Below, in pieces: positions 13,715 to 15,991 of a DNA stretch of 15,991 nt. The translations under genes were made by a program, and so were the position numbers. Where the stretch lies: NCBI GenBank assembly GCA_964475955.1, contig CAYYZY010000181.1, positions 1 through 15,991 on the forward strand, read 5' to 3'. How positions within the stretch are numbered: position 1 is the stretch's first letter; each line of letters opens with the position of its first letter. The notes below the pieces were generated by a model. The model did no database searches, had not been told where the DNA came from, and worked only from the letters and a program-made list of their open reading frames with translations. This DNA is from DATKZH01 sp964475955 (GTDB lineage Bacteria > Planctomycetota > Planctomycetia > Pirellulales > Thermoguttaceae).

Positions 13715-14902
13715 CTAGACAGGCTGTTCGAACGCACCCGCTGGGAGCGGCTCGGTGCTTCGAAGGCGGAAAAACGCCCGTTGATCACGAACGTTGTGTT
13801 CCAGCGGTCTGAATCTGACGTATTGCAGGATACGCTTCTTCGCGAGCCCCAGAAGAAGCTGTCTCGCCGCTGGCCAGCTTAGGCCGAGGAGTTTGTTTGC
13901 GTCACTGATGCTGATTTTCCCGTGTTCTGCGAGCCAATTAAGCGCACGCTTCTCATCTTCGGTCAGATCGGCCGCCAGCGATTCACCTACAATTTGGCTC
14001 ACATCCTGGTCAATCCACGCGCGCCGTTGCTTGATGTTGTTCCGCAACGTCACGCGCACAATCGAATGACCGATCTCCGATTGGCGGAACTCCGGTTCCG
14101 GAAGCTGCATCCCTACCATAGTATCGCGAATTCGCCGCGTTCCTTCATGAGCGCATTTGACGTAATCCAAATAGAACATCGCATCCATGAGATTTGGATT
14201 ACGGGGTTGGTGCATATCGTAGATGTTGTCTGGGGTTACAAAAGGAGGGAACGGCCCAGGGCTCTCAACAACCAGACGATCTTCGAACATCTTGACGAAG
14301 ATCGGCATGTTCTTCATCCCGTTGCCGTACGATCGGTGAACGCATGCATTCACAACGGCTTCGTACCACGCAACACCCGGATATTCCGGAACCGGGAAGA
14401 ACTTGCCGCTCACATCCAACGGAGAGAAAGTGCGAAGCTGGGAGCTGAGGACTTCCGCAATCTGTGCTATAAGCGACGGTACAGTTCCCTCCAATATCTG
14501 GTCCTTGACCGCATTGTACTTGTCTCCTGTCCTTTCCTGCTCGCCTTCGAATCTCTGGAAACGGATTTTGCAGCCAGGCACAAGACGGAGGGGGTCTCCT
14601 GCAAACAGAAGTGCGCAAGCATAGTTGGGTACAAAGGTCCCTTGTTCAAATCTTCCCAGATGCCTGAGATCCAGCACTTCCTGTGTAGAAAGATCTCGCG
14701 ACAAACCGCGAGATTCCCGGACTCGTCCTACATACTGACCAACAGCCCGCGTATCGAAATCTCTGGGATAATCCAATCCGCTATCGCGATTCTCGAAGCT
14801 TATTTCCCCTTTGTCTGCCTGCAGTTCGCGGACTTCTTCGGGTCTCAGTTGGCACTTGCTATCGCCTTTTCGAACAAACGACGCGCCCGAGGTAGTTCGC
14901 AA
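13715..14902 (-). CDS. AlbA_2/Schlafen-type ATP-binding regulator, C-terminal part after frameshift
   Basis: The frame reads 395 codons from a TTG at 14902, but its true beginning is the upstream frame at 15309. It opens with RTTSGASFVRKGDSKCQL, the end of an AlbA_2 domain. An ATP-binding segment of the HATPase_c_4 type follows, with EAVVNACVHRSYGNG (N-box-like), FVKMFEDRLVVESPGPFPP and EGTRRIRDTMVG. It ends in a winged helix, LTEDEKRALNWLAEHGKIS through SWPAARQLLLGL. Full-length relatives are DNA-binding, ATP-binding regulators, and some sit in mobile or defence regions. G+C is about 50% where counted (30 of 60 at 14281-14340) against about 70% in the neighbours, so it is probably acquired. 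With the frame broken it may be inactive. Confidence 0.8.
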   Translation of the reverse strand: MRTTSGASFVRKGDSKCQLRPEEVRELQADKGEISFENRDSGLDYPRDFDTRAVGQYVGRVRESRGLSRDLSTQEVLDLRHLGRFEQGTFVPNYACALLFAGDPLRLVPGCKIRFQRFEGEQERTGDKYNAVKDQILEGTVPSLIAQIAEVLSSQLRTFSPLDVSGKFFPVPEYPGVAWYEAVVNACVHRSYGNGMKNMPIFVKMFEDRLVVESPGPFPPFVTPDNIYDMHQPRNPNLMDAMFYLDYVKCAHEGTRRIRDTMVGMQLPEPEFRQSEIGHSIVRVTLRNNIKQRRAWIDQDVSQIVGESLAADLTEDEKRALNWLAEHGKISISDANKLLGLSWPAARQLLLGLAKKRILQYVRFRPLEHNVRDQRAFFRLRSTEPLPAGAFEQPV

Positions 14903-15309
14903 AACAAGATCGCATGATATTTCACTCGCATCAGAATGACAAAATCGTCTTGCCCTTCGCGATTCCGGACGGGCACGCGTTTCGTGGCTATCATCGCCTC
15001 GGGACAGTAGTCATGTGCGGACTTGTCAATACTGTTGACCTGCTTAACCGACAGTGTACGGCACCCGTCAAATGCGCCTTTGTCCGCCATCCCCAAAACG
15101 ATCAGCCCGCCGTCGGGCGCCGTGTTTGCCCACATGCAAATGTACTGGCCCAGGTTGCGCGCCGAGAACGTCGCAGGCTTTCGCTCAATTCGACGGTCTT
15201 CAGCCAACCTCTGGAGGAGGTGTTCGTCAGCTTGTTCAAAGATCTCATCTGGGCTGAGCAACTGCTCCGGTTTGCTTTCGAAGTCCAACATAAGTTGGCG
15301 GTCTGGCAT
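14845..15309 (-). CDS. AlbA_2 (Schlafen-like) DNA-binding N-terminal part, frameshifted
   Basis: 154 codons from an ATG at 15309 with GGAG 6 bases upstream. After an acidic leader, the AlbA_2 core reads RIERKPATFSARNLGQYICM, then WANTAPDGGLIVLGMADKG, and continues to DDFVILMRVKYHA near 14922. From there the other frame, one base back, carries the rest of the domain (CDLVLRTTSGASFVRKGDS), while this frame ends in unrelated codons at 14845. Together the two frames would make a normal regulator of about 530 aa. No canonical slippery heptamer is visible, so an inactivating single-base change or a sequencing error is more likely than programmed frameshifting. Confidence 0.75.
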   Translation of the reverse strand: MPDRQLMLDFESKPEQLLSPDEIFEQADEHLLQRLAEDRRIERKPATFSARNLGQYICMWANTAPDGGLIVLGMADKGAFDGCRTLSVKQVNSIDKSAHDYCPEAMIATKRVPVRNREGQDDFVILMRVKYHAILFCELPRARRLFEKAIASAN

Positions 15310-15484
15310 GGCCTACTCCACTCAAAGCGAACTGCCCAGGGCGGCATGCGGTCTAGCGGGACAATGAACACCAAGCAGAAACGTCCCGCGACGCGTTCTC
15401 TGTGTAGCCCTTCCCCGGATTGCGATTCGGAGAGCCGCCCGCGTCCTGGGGTGGGGCGCACCAGCCTTGTAGCCTGCCGGAGGG

Positions 15485-15502
15485 GTCCGTGCGATCACGG
15501 AC
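15485..15502. repeat. perfect 7-bp hairpin, loop CGAT
   Basis: GTCCGTG and CACGGAC flank a CGAT loop. GAGGGG just before it could also pair with CCCCTC at about 15514, giving a larger fold, but this is only a drawn pairing. No function is known. Confidence 0.6.
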
Positions 15503-15503
15503 G

Positions 15504-15527
15504 CGTTCGACTCCCCCTCTGCGCTCT
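15504..15527 (+). other. possible attachment-site remnant (tRNA 3'-end-like)
   Basis: GTTCGACTCCCCC followed by TCTGCGC reads like a T-loop, the 3' strand of a T-stem and the 3' strand of an acceptor stem. The 5' half of a tRNA is missing: the bases before GTTCGAC do not pair with CCCCC. Integrative elements that enter tRNA genes leave such a fragment at their far end, and the low-G+C AlbA_2 gene lies next to it. This is a suggestion from one short match. Confidence 0.25.
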
Positions 15528-15686
15528 TCTTAAGCACTCGGACCGAAGGGACCGCGGAGGCCGCACGCCGACGGTTCTTCCTGCATGGCAGACCGGGCCG
15601 CGACGCGGCAACGGTGTGCGTTCACTCGACATTTACAGTCTGGCCCCCTGCCGTTGCCGTGTCAATCGGACTTGAAGGACTGACTG

Positions 15687-15809
15687 ATGTCTGCTGCCAG
15701 ATTGCCGCAACTTGCCGCACGCTTGGGCTCGAAGTCGCGCGGCTTGGAGCAGGAGTGCCGGCAAGCACGGCTACGGCTTAAGAGCCACCTGCGGCGCCAG
15801 CAGGCCTAG
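15687..15809 (+). CDS. doubtful small ORF, 40 aa
   Basis: An ATG with AAGGA 7 bases upstream opens a 40-residue frame that starts MSAARLPQLAARLGSKSRG and ends in RLKSHLRRQQA. It is rich in Arg, Leu and Gln and could form an amphipathic basic helix. No family is recognised and the composition is what random GC-rich DNA also gives. The ribosome binding site is the only real support. Confidence 0.25.
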   Translation: MSAARLPQLAARLGSKSRGLEQECRQARLRLKSHLRRQQA

Positions 15810-15937
15810 TTGCGACGAGCGCTGAGTCGCTTGCGGCGCGTGTGACCCCTTGTCACAGCCCGCCGCACCCGCGGCGTGGGATGGGTTCTCTTTCCGTGGC
15901 GCCGCGGCAAAGCGTGCCACTATCCTCCCCCCCTTGC
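15810..15937. other. non-coding stretch upstream of the right-edge promoter
   Basis: Nothing recognisable. A C-rich run at 15926-15933 precedes the promoter at 15938. Confidence 0.4.
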
Positions 15938-15966
15938 TTGACGGTCTCCCGCTACCCTGATAGATT
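15938..15966 (+). promoter_or_regulatory. sigma70-like promoter for a gene beyond the right edge
   Basis: TTGACG (15938-15943), a 17-base spacer and TAGATT (15961-15966) predict a start near 15973. Confidence 0.65.
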
Positions 15967-15983
15967 AGCCGGTTTACCTTTTC

Positions 15984-15988
15984 GGAGG
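15984..15988 (+). promoter_or_regulatory. ribosome binding site GGAGG at the window edge
   Basis: GGAGG ends three bases before the window does, in the predicted transcript from the promoter at 15938. With normal spacing, the start codon of the next plus-strand gene lies just outside. Confidence 0.5.
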
Positions 15989-15991
15989 CTG

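Larger units (their letters stand above)
15310..15684. other. gap upstream of the AlbA_2 locus with tRNA-end-like fragment
   Basis: No protein gene was recognised in either strand. The notable items are the perfect hairpin at 15485-15502 and, just after it, a stretch resembling the 3' end of a tRNA (15504-15527). Composition is back to GC-rich, so the edge of the acquired segment probably lies in or near this gap. No clear promoter for the AlbA_2 gene was found. Confidence 0.4.

Noticed and set aside
13922..14917. A plus-strand frame of 331 codons opposite the AlbA_2 gene
   Set aside because: The opposite strand has the domain motifs; this frame has none.
15470..15535. A complete tRNA gene
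   Set aside because: No D-arm, anticodon arm or 5' acceptor strand can be placed, and the T-stem 5' strand does not pair.

Overview
The window is GC-rich DNA (about 70% G+C in most genes) that looks like a planctomycete, probably of the Pirellulales type. The pointers are a secreted protein joining a hydrazine-synthase-alpha-like propeller, two CxxCH haem motifs and an SUMF1 domain; flotillin-type and FAH-family sequences of planctomycete character; a REP-associated transposase; and many short intergenic palindromes. This assignment is inference from protein families, with no marker gene present.

Layout. 1-1409 (-) is the N-terminal 469 codons of a PAS-PAS histidine kinase that runs off the left edge. 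1410-2684 is a long gap between divergent genes. It holds no recognisable large gene, but on the minus strand it carries a compact unit: hairpin, strong Shine-Dalgarno, a 29-codon basic ORF and a strong intrinsic terminator. 2685-7256 (+) has two exported proteins: the large haem/SUMF1 protein and a probable beta-sandwich protein. 7349-8710 (+) is a MATE efflux transporter. 8753-9677 (-) holds a short SPFH-only flotillin relative and, upstream of it, the wreck of an FAH-family hydrolase gene. 9945-10748 (+) is a DUF4253 protein with a clear sigma70-type promoter.

10749-12275 is a mobile and decayed zone. A REP-associated tyrosine transposase (RAYT) lies between inverted REP palindromes. The left palindrome abuts what looks like the last codons of a rhomboid protease gene, next to an intact GNAT acetyltransferase. 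12276-13390 (-) is a tight two-gene membrane operon (DoxX-like, then CPBP protease) with a plausible promoter.

13715-15309 (-) is a Schlafen/AlbA_2-type ATP-binding regulator split by a frameshift. It has much lower G+C (about 50% where counted) and is probably acquired. The last 680 bases hold no large gene. They show a tRNA-3'-end-like fragment, a perfect hairpin, a doubtful 40-aa ORF and, at the very edge, a promoter plus ribosome binding site for a plus-strand gene that starts outside the window.

No complete new multi-gene system is evident. The most interesting items are the small minus-strand unit at 2121-2427, the REP-RAYT insertion with its rhomboid remnant, the haem/propeller/SUMF1 fusion, and the foreign frameshifted AlbA_2 locus with a possible attachment site beside it.
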